The notes under the pieces: model-generated
Told to the model about the DNA's origin: nothing
The model's database searches: none
What the model saw: the letters and a program-made list of their open reading frames with translations, nothing else
Source of the DNA: Neodontobutis hainanensis
Taxonomy: Eukaryota > Chordata > Actinopteri > Gobiiformes > Odontobutidae
Length of the DNA stretch: 64,000 nucleotides
Direction: 5' to 3'
Assembly: GCA_024349245.1 (NCBI GenBank)
Contig: JALDNG010000390.1
Coordinates: 62,001-126,000, forward strand
Program-made: the position numbers and the translations under genes
Shown: positions 49,947-61,830 of the stretch, in pieces
Layout of the letters: each line of letters begins with the position of its first letter
Numbering within the stretch: the first letter of the stretch is position 1

Positions 49947-50177
49947 TTACAATTTTAACACTTTTTCTGCTTTTTCATTTCGTGTGATCGGTTTTACCTC
50001 ATTTAATTCAGAGGTGCGAAAATTTCGACAGCAAGAATTACAAACTGATCCAAAAAATTGTTGTCTTAAAATTGTTGATAAACCAGAAAATTCACAAAAA
50101 TTACATCTTTGAGGAGTTGAATATAAAATATATGTCATTTTACTTCCTCTAATTGCAAAATGATTAACTCTTTTCAT
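49947..50177 (-). CDS. Small protein with a GATA-like zinc-finger motif, 76 residues
   Basis: ATG at 50177 opens an uninterrupted 76-codon frame ending in TAA. Residues 25-49 form C-X2-C-X17-C-X2-C (CNFC ... CNSC), exactly the GATA-finger spacing. The interior STILRQQFFGSVCNSC resembles the GATA core TTLWRR..G.PVCNAC, with the usual Trp replaced by Leu. A basic tail with ITRNEKAEK follows. GATA factors bind (A/T)GATA(A/G) sites in promoters. The protein is very small and has only one finger. It could be a complete mini-factor, one exon of a larger gene, or a relic. A TATA-like TATATA lies about 30 nt upstream of the ATG. The family call rests on the motif only. Confidence 0.45.
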   Translation of the reverse strand: MKRVNHFAIRGSKMTYILYSTPQRCNFCEFSGLSTILRQQFFGSVCNSCCRNFRTSELNEVKPITRNEKAEKVLKL

Positions 50178-53100
50178 GATATTTGATTGATTTAAAAAAA
50201 TATATAAGGAGAAAATTTAAGTTTATTTTAGCCATCTAGAAAGATGCAGAAGACTATTTTAAATATCCTTAAAAAATTAAACAATGAGTTTGTCTAGAAC
50301 TCGTTTTAGCTTGGAATAATTCGAGAATGATAATTATTTTAATGCTAAGATTAAATAAGAATGCTTATAAATCATGAAAATGTCTTCTAATATTCAAATA
50401 TTCTCCCATATGTTTTTCATTTGAAAAAATAATATGTAATTATAGTTATGTTGTTTTGTGCCTTGAAGAGTATAACCGACTATGATTGCCTCGCTATTTC
50501 CATAATGAGAAAAGATTCATTATTTTTGAAAGTCAATGATTGATCGTGTAGAGTTCCTGCAACCATCAAAATTAGCTTGAATGGAAAATAAATGTCTAGT
50601 TTAAAAGATTCTATAAAAGTTATATTACAGTTAGTCAATACGTAGTTTACTTCTTTAATTCTAGTTTACAATCATCGAATAAAGAGATAAATATATGTTA
50701 ACTTTTGAAATTATCTTTAAGTTACTGTGGCATTAACTGGCCGAATACAAGATAAATTAGTTAAGAAATCGCCACTCACAAATAAATAGACTCAGGAAAT
50801 GTTAAATAGGGTGTCCGCTGTCTTCATAGTGTAGACCTGATGAAAATTAGGAAGCAGATTGGTGTTAGTTTACGCTAATACATCTTAAGCGCTTTTGAGA
50901 AATGTTGAAATATGTTAAATTATTATAAAAACAAACGTTTTATAATAATCTTATTTCCTTAAAAAGCATGCACTTAAAAACCAATAAAATATTGGTTAAT
51001 TTATTTTTTTAATGCAAACTAAAACTATTTAGCTCAAATTAGACCAGTGTAAATCGAGCACTCATATGAAAAAATATATGTGCATAGAGCAGGGCCTTGA
51101 AAATATCTTCCTATTTCTGCTTATCTGAATGTTAATCAAACGGAAACACAATTAGGATTGTTATTTTGATGAAATTTATTATTCAATTCTTTTCAAACGA
51201 AATTCACATAAGTGCTATTTCTTATCAAATTTTCTATCATGAGTAGTATGTTTGTATTTTCTTTGATACATCCTTGTTAATTTGAACATATATTTATCTT
51301 TAAAGATGATAGAACTCAATTCAGACAAGCTCGTATCAATATTGAAAATATTTTAAAGTTCTAACAAATATTTTTTTAATTTGATCATATAATGATGTCA
51401 TTGTTCTATAATCAAAGTGTTTCGGAGATGTTAGATATCTTTAATGCCAGGATAACTCAAAATCAACGTAAAATGGCTTTATTCTTAAAATTATGATAGT
51501 TATGAAAAATATATCAAAGAAAGCATGTCATATTTAAAAATGGTTAATTTTTTCATTCTAAGAATCTAACTTCACGTAACTTTATCCTTATAGCCATAAA
51601 CTTTTAAGTATTCTCTATAAATAATCATTCTTTGTAATTTAAAACACCTAAAATTTTAAAAATAATCAGATTGATATTTATTTAATCTGATAAAGTAAGT
51701 AAATAAAAACTAAATTTTAAGAAAATAAAGTTAGATTTGCTAAATATGTAAAAATAAAAATACTTTAACAAACTTTATACATTCAACAATAGTTGTTTAA
51801 AAAATCTATATAATTCATTTACTCCCATAATTGACCCTTTATAAACTGTTAAATTTCATTGAATCCTTGAATTTATCAATCTGATTTATGATAACAAAAA
51901 TTTTCATTGATATAGGAGTATTCAATGAATTTTACAAATTTCTCAAGATATATATATTCACAACCCATATTTTGAGTTTCAATGTCAATAGAATTGAGCT
52001 TTTTTTCGAATGCTCATAATACATTTAATTTAACTATTTTTCAATCAATATTCACTCTTTTATAACGATAATGGGCCTAAAAAAATAATAATACATTTTT
52101 TTCTGAAATAATGATTATGTTAATTCACAAAGCTTTTTAATTTGGTAATTTCTGAATATATTTTTGCATTTATAAAATCACAAAACCTTTATTGATATCT
52201 TTAAATGGAAAAACTTTGACTGAAGAATTTTAATTATACCTTAATTTTTAAGATATGCTGCCCATTTTTTGATTTGTAGCCCTTCAAAAATCTCTCAAGA
52301 TAAAGCATTTCTTTCATACGCATTTATTTGATACCTTGTTTATTATCATCAACGTTAAACATATCTAATATTTTTTAATTATAATCCAGGTAGCAACGAC
52401 ATTTATTTTAGCATTATATTTTATTTTAATTATTTAGAGATATGTATGGTGTGAAGTATCACTGTTAAATAATAAATACTTTCAGAATTCTTTTTCTATC
52501 ATGATAATTACCCCTAATTTTTGACTGAAAGTTCACAATTCTTTCAATATTTACGCTATAAAATTAGTTTATATTCGAAATTCAAATTAATGGAAGCTTA
52601 ACCATGATATATCTTACCACAGGAATCATTTATTCGTTGAACTATTGTTTTCTTGATTCTTATATCCCAAAAATATCCACTTTAAAATATAATCTCGATT
52701 TCAAAATACACGACATCTCATGATTAATCTGAATCAAAAACATTTTTTAAGTTAAAAAACTAAAACTTAATGCTTGAATATCATAAAATCTAATATAATT
52801 CAATTATAATTTTAATTCATAATGATGAAATAAGCTAGTTTTCTGAACTATATATGATAATATCTTTTCATCAAAAATGTGTAAGTTATGTTATTATTTT
52901 CATATTTTTGTGTTTTCGAATATAACAATATTTAATGGAAACCCTATTCAGAATTTTTATGGGTATATCTTTCATTGATAAGGAGATAAAACGACAAAAC
53001 TCTCTTTGAAATTTTGTTGAAGTTGATCATCAGCCATTAATGACAAAAATATATTTTATGAGTTAACAACTTAGCATAAGAAATAATATTATTTAAGATT

Positions 53101-56100
53101 TAATAAAAGGTCAATGTTTAGCTGTATTTCAACCATTCAAAAATGAAAATATTTTTGAAAAGTTGTTGTAACTAAGGTACATTAGCAAAATAAATATTTC
53201 GAGATTTCCGGTCGTCTTTTCAAACATTTTTCTGAATCAAGGTAGGTTTCATGAGTGAAGATTTTTGAAAATACCTCACCTGTATTTTAAATGCGAAATT
53301 TTAATTTTAAAGAGGGGCACAAAATAAAAATATAAATTTTCAATTTAAAAAATATCTTTATATTTGAAATCATATCGAGGTTTTTATATTTATAAGTATA
53401 AATATTTTGTGTGTTTATTACAATATTACAACTTAGAAAACCAACAGTGTCCAATATTGCTTATTCCAAAGAATTCACAATTTAAAAACCTATTTTTGAT
53501 CCCATTTTTGGAAATTGTGAATATGCTAAACTGATGTTAACTATCTCCGTTTTATCCAGATGAACGTAACCTCTTTTACTTTTCCTCTTTCCAAAAAACA
53601 GCCTGAATTTAGAAACGTTTATCAGACTAAATGAATCATCTATTCCAATTTTTATGAGATATAAGATAAAAATTTTTAAAATTTAATCATAATAATAAAT
53701 ATAAAGAGTAAAGTAAGGTGGTAAGCTGTACATCTTTATTACACACCAATATTTCTTTTGATATAGTATTTAAGCATCTTATGAATGAGTAATTTTTATT
53801 TGAAATTCAGTTTTGGATTAACCGATTTTTTCAGTTTATTTTATCTGTTATCACTTATTTATGACTTAATTTTTCTTTACAATATATCAATCACAAGGTT
53901 TATTCTGATGAGATACAATTTTGTTCACTTAAAAATTAAAATACACTAAATTTTTTATAATCTTTAAGATCTAATTTATTTGAAAATATTTAATCAGAAA
54001 TGATATTGTTCTCAAATAAATAGTTTTTAATTTAAGTTACAAATATTCATCTTTGAAATACTTTATCGTAAAAGTAAGACAAACTAAATCGATGAAATTT
54101 TGTTTTCAAATCAATTTAGTTTTAAAAAATTCTTCATATCATTTTCGTATGATATTAAATTTTAATTTAAAGCTAAAAACTATGTGAAGGTAAGTTGTAA
54201 CGACATCCTACTTATCTGTTAGTTATTTTAAAGAATGTTTACTGTTTAATTGAAACATTAAATCGTAATTTAATTAAATTCATTTGAAAAAGATTAAAAT
54301 AATTCAAGTTTAGAAAAAAATGTGAATAGGTTTATTTTCAGATCTGAAAATCTTTAAAAATTTTATGAAATCTTTTAAGAAAACGCAAATTTTATCAAAA
54401 TTTTAGAATAAATAAGTCAAATTATACTCGTTAAATCATGTTCGGATAAAAATTTTATTACAAACATATGAAATAATTTTGGCATCTAAAAATAAAAAAT
54501 AAATGAGAACAAAGAAGTTTGTAGGTTTTATATAAAAATTTTTTATTTAATCGATTGAAATAAAAAATATTTATCTGTTAAGATTTTTTAATTTTAAATA
54601 TTTATGAAAAAAACCACTTTTTAATTTAATGAGAAAATTTTAATCGTTGACAAAATATGACATAAAATATATTTAAAAACGCTTTATGATCTTAAACAAT
54701 AAGTACTTAAGATACTCATTTTTACAATTATTTATTTGCAGAATATTCAAATAAAAGGTAAATTTTGTTTTGAAACTTTAAATACAAAGTACCAATTTCG
54801 TTAAACTTTCCTGGAATTAATTTAAAAAATATGATGAATCATTGAATTTTTCATTGAAGTGAAAAAATTCTCAACTGCGGTAACAATGTGAAGGAAACCT
54901 TTTTTTCTTCTTATTTAAGCGAAGATTTAATTTTATGCATTCCAACTTTTTGTCTGAACTTTAGCTATAATCAAATACTAGAAGTGAAAAATTCTAAAAT
55001 TGACGTAAAATAAAAAAGTCGTCAAATGGAAGCTGACATTAAACTTGAAATACTTAAACCTCAAATATATATAAAATTCAAAAACATTTTTAACCTTAAT
55101 TTTACAAAGCGTCGGTTTAATATTGTTTTAAAATTAAATTTCAATATTATTTAATATTTCCTTTTATAGGTTGATACTCAGAGATCGAATTTAATGAAAA
55201 AACTTGAAAAATATAAATGTAAAAATAACTATGAGATACATTATACGTTAGATTTACTTTAATCATTTACATAGGTTTTCTTTCATTTAAAATTGTAACT
55301 AATATTACTTGACGTTAACTTTAGCATTGTATTATTTTTTCGATAAAAACCATAAATTACTTTATCACAGAATCATGGAATGTTTTCTTTCTTCGTATTT
55401 AGTTTCTTTATGTCTTTCTACATTGTTTTTTGATTTTTTAATTTTTATAAAATGGAGAATGTTTGTGAAAAATTACTCATTTGAAAAATTATTTATATTT
55501 TATAGTTATCTGGAAGAACATACTTTAGAGATTATAATTTACAAAATTAATCTCAAGTCAAATCATCATGTTTTGTTTTAAAAGCACTTTCAAAGAATGT
55601 TTTATGCTAAAATTATAATATCTATTGAGTAAATTTTAGTTCTTAATATCCATTAATAATGAAATCAAAATTTATTGTTGAATGCTTTGAATATATCTTT
55701 TATAAAGACAACCTGCTCATATTTAAACGACATTTTATTTCATTTTGTAAAATTTAGTTTTCTGCTGATAATGAGGAATTTTATAAATTTTATGAAATAT
55801 TCTATAAAAGAATTTGCCAGTTTGGTTATTCTTGACTGATTTATCTCGTTAAAATACAAATAAAATCGATATTAGAAAGATGTAAAATTCACGATTATGT
55901 TTCATATACATTGACTTACCAAAGATTATGTTTAAGTCAGAAGAATTTATCACTGGTTGTTAGATCATAAAGTAATAAAATTCACCTGTAATTTAAATTT
56001 AATTATAAATTGTCACAATATTTGTGATTTAAACTATTTTTTTATTTTAAATATTTATGCGAATGGAATCAAATAATTGAAATTGTGTACAGTTTACGAC

Positions 56101-57243
56101 AAAAATGAATTTATTGTTGATATTTTTGAATTGTAAAATACAGTTATTTTTAATAAAACTGAGATCTTGACACAATAAAATTTACAGTCATATATATTTT
56201 AAATCCTAAATTTCTTTTCTAAACTTACGATAAACTATGAGATGATGGTCGGATGATTATGAATAAAAATAGTTTAAAGCAATTAATAAAATAAAATAAT
56301 TTACAATATGTTTATCCATTGAATACTGAGGCAGAATAAAGCTATAACTACAAAGTTATATTTAAAAAATGTTCATTACAGTTTAATCTTTTGACACTTG
56401 CTTTCTGAAAAAATTAAAATATTGAAACACTCTTGCAATTCATAATTTATTAAATGTTTAAAAAATGAATAATTTATGAATTTTAGTTTTTCGTCCCGTC
56501 TATATTAAAATATTGTGTTAAATCAGTTTCCAAATAATTTCATTCTTCATTTTGATGAAATGATCACCTTTTGAGAAATAAAATATGTAATTTTCCAACA
56601 TCAATGGTTGTATTAATTGATAAAAAAATGAATCTTATTAAGATCGATAAGAATAACCAAAATAGGTGTATAGAATATTTAAACAGAGAATAATTAAAGT
56701 TTAAAAGATTTATGCATTTGCAGGAAGATTTTATTCGAAGGGTTAAAGCTAAGTTATTCATTCGACAATAACCAGAAACATAAAGATTATAAAATAAACA
56801 AATATTCGCAAACTAAGCATGTTTTTATTTCACATCACGTATCCAGAAATATTAAAGTTATATCTAAAAAAATATCTTCAAAATTTAAAATATAAACGTA
56901 ACATAAGCAAAATATTAAAACAAAATCAAGTTGAAAATTTATTGATTTATGAATTTTGGAATACATTTTCAAATATGTAAGTATTTTAAATCTTAGGTAA
57001 CTTAAAATATTCCCAATGTTAAATATTTTTAATTAAAATCGGTAAATTTAAACAGGTCCTTAAAATATAATGTAAATTTATTTGTCTTGTATCTCAAATA
57101 AAGAATTCATTTCCGTCTTTGTTTCATCTGCCATTCTTTTATGTATTTTAAATATATGATTTTTGACTGAGTTCTAAATAAAAGATTTAAAATACTATTG
57201 ACATCGCATGATAAAATTTTTATGTTTAATCAGGCACATAGAA
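50178..57243. other. Very AT-rich gene desert
   Basis: About 7 kb of strongly AT-rich sequence with no recognisable gene, transposon end or RNA gene. The longest frames (55309-55581 +, 90 codons, hydrophobic; 56564-56761 -) lack motifs and are consistent with chance in T-rich DNA. Confidence 0.6.
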
Positions 57244-58344
57244 TCAAGGAGGAATCCACATCGAAGTATACTCCCGTGTTTCTTTGAAATATGGTGTGAC
57301 AAACCTGTTTAAATGAAGGAAATATACTGGATATGTTTTAAGACTGAGGATTGAAATTAGTTCCAAAATGGCATTATGATATCTTTTGTTTCGATTATAA
57401 TATTTTGATGACATTTTTATTTGACTATGGAGATTTTGCATTGCCTTCTCAAACTCTCGAAAGGTTTCAATCAATTTTATCGGTATTATTGTACTAATTT
57501 TCTTTCTGTACTTATGATGGGTATAGGTTTCATAATGAGCTAAAAGACTCAAATCTTTTAAAACATTCCGAAGAAATTTAACTTCATTTTCATCAGAGAG
57601 AAAAGATATAAAATAAATGAAAATATCTTCTGGATCATATTTATTTATCATTTTAACTAGAGGTCTCCTTGTATACCTCCATTGACTTAGATGTCTAAAA
57701 TCACTGTGAATTAAAATTCCATCAGAATAATCCATATTATCATATACACGCGCTCGTGGGTATTGACTATTCTTTTTTTCATCTTTTTTTAACTCACCTA
57801 ATAATTTAGGTTTATGTGACATCTCAAATTCTTGAGATTCTAAAGTCGATTCCACTTGGCTTCTTCGATATTTCTGATTCTGTGTTTTACTACGATTGTA
57901 TCGAATTTTATTCATGAGAGAACTTTTAGATTGCTGACTATTCAAGTTCAGAAAACTCTTTCTTGAATAAAAATCTAATATCGAACGCTTATGAATAAAA
58001 TATGCTCGCAGAAGCTTCTTCTGATTCTTATAGTATTTCTTTACATATAAATTATTACAACGTGAACGAGTTCTTTGTTTCATAGCTGTGATTATTTTTT
58101 GTAGACATGAAGAATAAATATCTTTCTCCGTCGTTATCGGCTTTACAGTTAAACTCTTAACAGGAGTTAAACTTTTTTTGGCCATATCGGACATTTTGGT
58201 TGCTTCGAAAGTATGTTGAGTATATTTATGATTATAAAAAATTTTTCGAATATTTTCATACTTTTTATGTTCATCCAGTTTAGGGGAAATGATAATCGAT
58301 TGATTAAAAATCGATATGAAAGCCAAATAAATATTCAATGTCAT
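57244..58344 (-). CDS. Intronless basic protein, 366 residues, with signal-like N terminus; function unknown
   Basis: ATG at 58344 opens a single 366-codon frame, by far the longest intronless frame outside THADA exons. The first 20 residues (MTLNIYLAFISIFNQSIIIS) look like a cleavable signal peptide, so the product may be secreted or enter the ER. The rest is strongly basic. There is a Lys/Arg/Ser/Gln-rich middle (about 90-185, including RTRSRC and KYRRSQVE) and a more helical C-terminal third containing DPEDIFIYFISFLSDENEVKFLR. Few Cys are present, so a disulfide-rich toxin fold is unlikely. No short intron is needed, unlike the other genes here. An alternative start at a downstream Met (MSDMAKKS, near residue 51) would remove the signal. 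I do not recognise a family; a lineage-specific secreted protein is one possibility. Confidence 0.6.
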   Translation of the reverse strand: MTLNIYLAFISIFNQSIIISPKLDEHKKYENIRKIFYNHKYTQHTFEATKMSDMAKKSLTPVKSLTVKPITTEKDIYSSCLQKIITAMKQRTRSRCNNLYVKKYYKNQKKLLRAYFIHKRSILDFYSRKSFLNLNSQQSKSSLMNKIRYNRSKTQNQKYRRSQVESTLESQEFEMSHKPKLLGELKKDEKKNSQYPRARVYDNMDYSDGILIHSDFRHLSQWRYTRRPLVKMINKYDPEDIFIYFISFLSDENEVKFLRNVLKDLSLLAHYETYTHHKYRKKISTIIPIKLIETFREFEKAMQNLHSQIKMSSKYYNRNKRYHNAILELISILSLKTYPVYFLHLNRFVTPYFKETREYTSMWIPP

Positions 58345-61047
58345 AAAAAACTTCGTATATTAAATGGCGTTCTCGTAATGACACGTGATTTATTCTCATA
58401 AAATTTGTACAATTAAGAAGATAAACTTTTCAACACTCAATTTATTTTTATTATTTCTAAGAATAACGCAAACAAATGGATTTCCTTTATTTTCTTAAAT
58501 ACCAATTAAACAAAAGTTAAATGCGGTTGGCCCAGACTCTAAATCTCTATTCATAGTTGAGATTATTCAGATGATATATCTTTCGGTGAGATAAATAAAT
58601 AGTTATGCTATCTTATTTGTTATTGATAATTATTTAGTTTAGGTGTTGTAAGATAATAAATCTTTTTTTTTATGTTTTTAACATTCCAAATTAATTGAAG
58701 TTAATATTTGAAAAAGGATGTTATAATATCAAGTAGTGTGCATTTTCATTCGAAAGTATCAATTTAAATCAAACAACACATCGATGATTTCACTAAAAAA
58801 CTGATCAATGAAATTGTATAATTTTGCCATTTTACGATTGTTTTTAGTGTCAAAATATTACCTTCTGTAAATCTATTTCATGATCTAATGCTCAAAAATA
58901 TGGCATGATGTGGTTTTTTCACCATGTGGGTTTGGATTCTAAAAATTTCATATTTACAACTCTATATTGGTATAAAACGAATTTGATTTAAATTGAATCA
59001 CCATTTAGAACTCATTTCAAATTATGGTCTGTTAATTGAGAAAAAAGATTAGAACGGCCTTCCAAAGATGTTTTTAGATGTATAAGCTTCTCCAAAACAT
59101 CACTAACGCACATAATTAATAATGAAGTCATTCGAAATTATTTTTATGCTCTTAAAATGTGGATAATGTGAAATTATTAAAAAATATATTCATTATTTTT
59201 TGAATTAATTTAATAGTTTTCATGAAAATCGTGTTTATTCATGTAATTAATTTTACCACAAGATTATCAATGACGGTTGGGATTTTATGTTTGCGCAATC
59301 TCTCATAAATTGTATGAAAATAAACTTAATATTTTATTGGAATAATTAACCAAAGCGGAAATAATTTAGGTCATCATTTAATTCCGAAGAAATAGATTTT
59401 TCGTATTTAAGTTTCTTATGTTCCCGTCTTAAAAATTATTGTGTTTTGATCAATCAAATTAACGAATTAGCGTAAATCATCACATAATTATGTTCTCAAT
59501 TTTAATAAAAACATAGTTAAATTTTACATATCAAAAAGAAAAGCCTTATAATTAAATCCGTTTATGATAAGTTTTTGCGCACATATTCACAATCTGAAAA
59601 AATGAAGATTATTCTTGAGAATACGCAATTGAAAAATATTTTGAGAAAATATAAATTGACTTTCGCTAAGAATAACATACAATGTGTCTGCTTAACGTTG
59701 AATTGAAATCTAACACTTGAATAATTATTTTCAGTAATTTTGTTGAAAGACCAGTTTTTTTCTACCTGAAAAAATAATATAAATTTCAGTTATTTTATTC
59801 ATTGAGCTAATTTATGTAAGAATTATAAACATTTTTAAATACATATTTATGTAAATCGCACAATTTATGCGCGCCACTTTTATGACGTCAAAAAAGTTTT
59901 AATTTCGTTTAGTTTATTAAAAATTTTTATCGACTTGAGCTCGATTCTAATCTGAGTAATGTGAGATTAAATGAGAAAATTAAGCGAGTGCAATGCGGAT
60001 AAGTCTATGACAGTTCACTAATATTTTAATTATCAAAATCTTTTATTTTAACTTTGGAATTCATCAATATAATATATCAAGGTATAACTGACACATAATT
60101 AAAAACAAAACGTATATTTCCGTGGGTTTAAGATTCTGTAAATCTATTGCCGTTGAGTATTATGAAAGTAAATCTCTTTGATCACTTTTCAATCTGCAAA
60201 AGATGTGTAGAAATAATGATAAATAAATCACTTTACTTTGTAGCATATTAAAATCAAAATAACTTATTTATGAAAATAATTTTATAACTCAAGTTTAACT
60301 TTCCCATTAGAATTCGAATACTAATTTAGACTCATGCGCATAATGAAGTAAAATTTATTGTATCGTGATATTTTAAAAATTAAAAAATATTCTTGAAAGA
60401 TTTATGTTTCTTGTAGAATTTGAAGAGATTTGTTTTCATTTAAAATAGAGATTTTTCGTTCAAAAAAATCTAAATATATTCAAACGTTGTTTTGTAACCG
60501 CTGAGTTAAACTAAGTTTTGACAAACCTAGATTTAAAAAGTATGTAAACAAAATTGTTCTGAAGATTTATAATTTTGATAAATATTTGTTAAATTTTCAG
60601 CTTGTATTTACCTTAAGACTGATTAAAGCTAAAATTAATAAATGCGAGCGTTTTCATTTCGATTTGTTTCTTGTTTGAATTTTTCATTGGAAATTAAATG
60701 AATTTTGCTGATCATTAATTTAATTTTTTTATCATATGTTTTAATTATTGTTAAATTTGATATATGTGATTTCGATCTAGCTTTCGACACATCTGAAATT
60801 TATATAACAATAGAAATTGATATTATTTCATTCGAACAAGAAAAAAAGATTAATATCTTCATGTGAAATAGGATACATTTATTTTTATTCTAAAAATAAA
60901 TTGAACCTAAAATCAAAGAAAATATATCAATTACTAAACAATATATACTGCTTTATTATGGTTTTTGTGATAAATGTATTAATCGTAACAAATCATATTT
61001 AGTCGTGCTAATTATTGTTTCATACATAGCAGAAACAGTGAAAGTAA
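58345..61047. other. AT-rich intergenic region
   Basis: No gene recognised. The 62-codon plus frame at 58213-58401 is the antisense shadow of the 366-residue gene's 5' end. The frame at 60817-61002 (+, 61 codons) has no motif. Confidence 0.5.
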
Positions 61048-61830
61048 ACGAATAAGGGTCATTTAAACGGTATTATTGTACGGACAGATGACGCATTATA
61101 CAGAACGAAAAAATATGCTTATGTTGGTCGAATACTTGCTATATATGAACGAGATTAATTGAAAAATTATTATGGCTATGGATATTTAAATAGAAATCTA
61201 AACCACATTTTATTTAAAAAGTTTCTGACATATTCGACATGAAAGTGTCGCAAAAACAAACGGTCATTATTAAACTGCCAATGTGAGACTATTTGAAAAT
61301 ACAAACGTGATCATGCAACACTTATAACAAAAATTTACAAAGACATGCACCTGATATTCGATAATATAATGTGACACAGACCTATTTACACACATAAGTG
61401 CCAGGACGGTGGGAGTATTTATCGTAAGTATGTTATTCAGTTGAAGAATAATTTAGCATTTCGCACCTTAAACACATGTACACGAAGGAGCTTTGCTCAA
61501 ATCATGAACTTTGCTGTTAATAAAAGGATTGAAGACACATTTTTTGATGATTTAATTCACGATTATATTATGAGACGTCAGAAAATACATACCCCATCAC
61601 TCTGATTAAACACTGTATTTACTTCTCATGTTATGTTAAATGCTTGCTCAAACAGATACCCACAAAGTATCATCATACCATTTTATCTGTCTTACAAAAG
61701 ATCAGACCAGCTTTACTTGAAATGATTTATGGATACTTGAGAAGACATCGAAACAGACGAACAATATTTGAAATATATTTGTGAACGGTGAAACTGAATT
61801 TATTTAGATGGCTTCCCGGAAAGCATATAA
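61048..61830 (+). other. Long reading frame interrupted almost only by TGA; unidentified
   Basis: One frame runs from 61048 to a TAA at 61828-61830 without any frame change. It contains one early TAA (61156-61158), no TAG and eight TGA: 61240, 61294, 61372, 61603, 61723, 61738, 61789 and 61795 (first bases). The frame contains no TGG. Composition is coding-like, for example SFAQIMNFAVNKRIEDTFFD and DIETDEQYLKYICER. If the first TGA is read as Trp, the stretch TYSTWKCRKNK...NCQC faintly recalls a FLYWCH zinc finger of a Mutator-type element, but this is weak. It could be a decayed gene whose TGG or CGA codons became TGA, or an imported sequence from a system that reads TGA as Trp. It is not translatable with the code used by Arl8 in the same window. 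Confidence 0.4.

Noticed and set aside
55309..55581. 90-codon hydrophobic plus-strand frame
   Set aside because: It lies in T-rich desert DNA, lacks an ATG at its start and any motif, and such frames arise by chance when Phe, Leu and Ile codons dominate.
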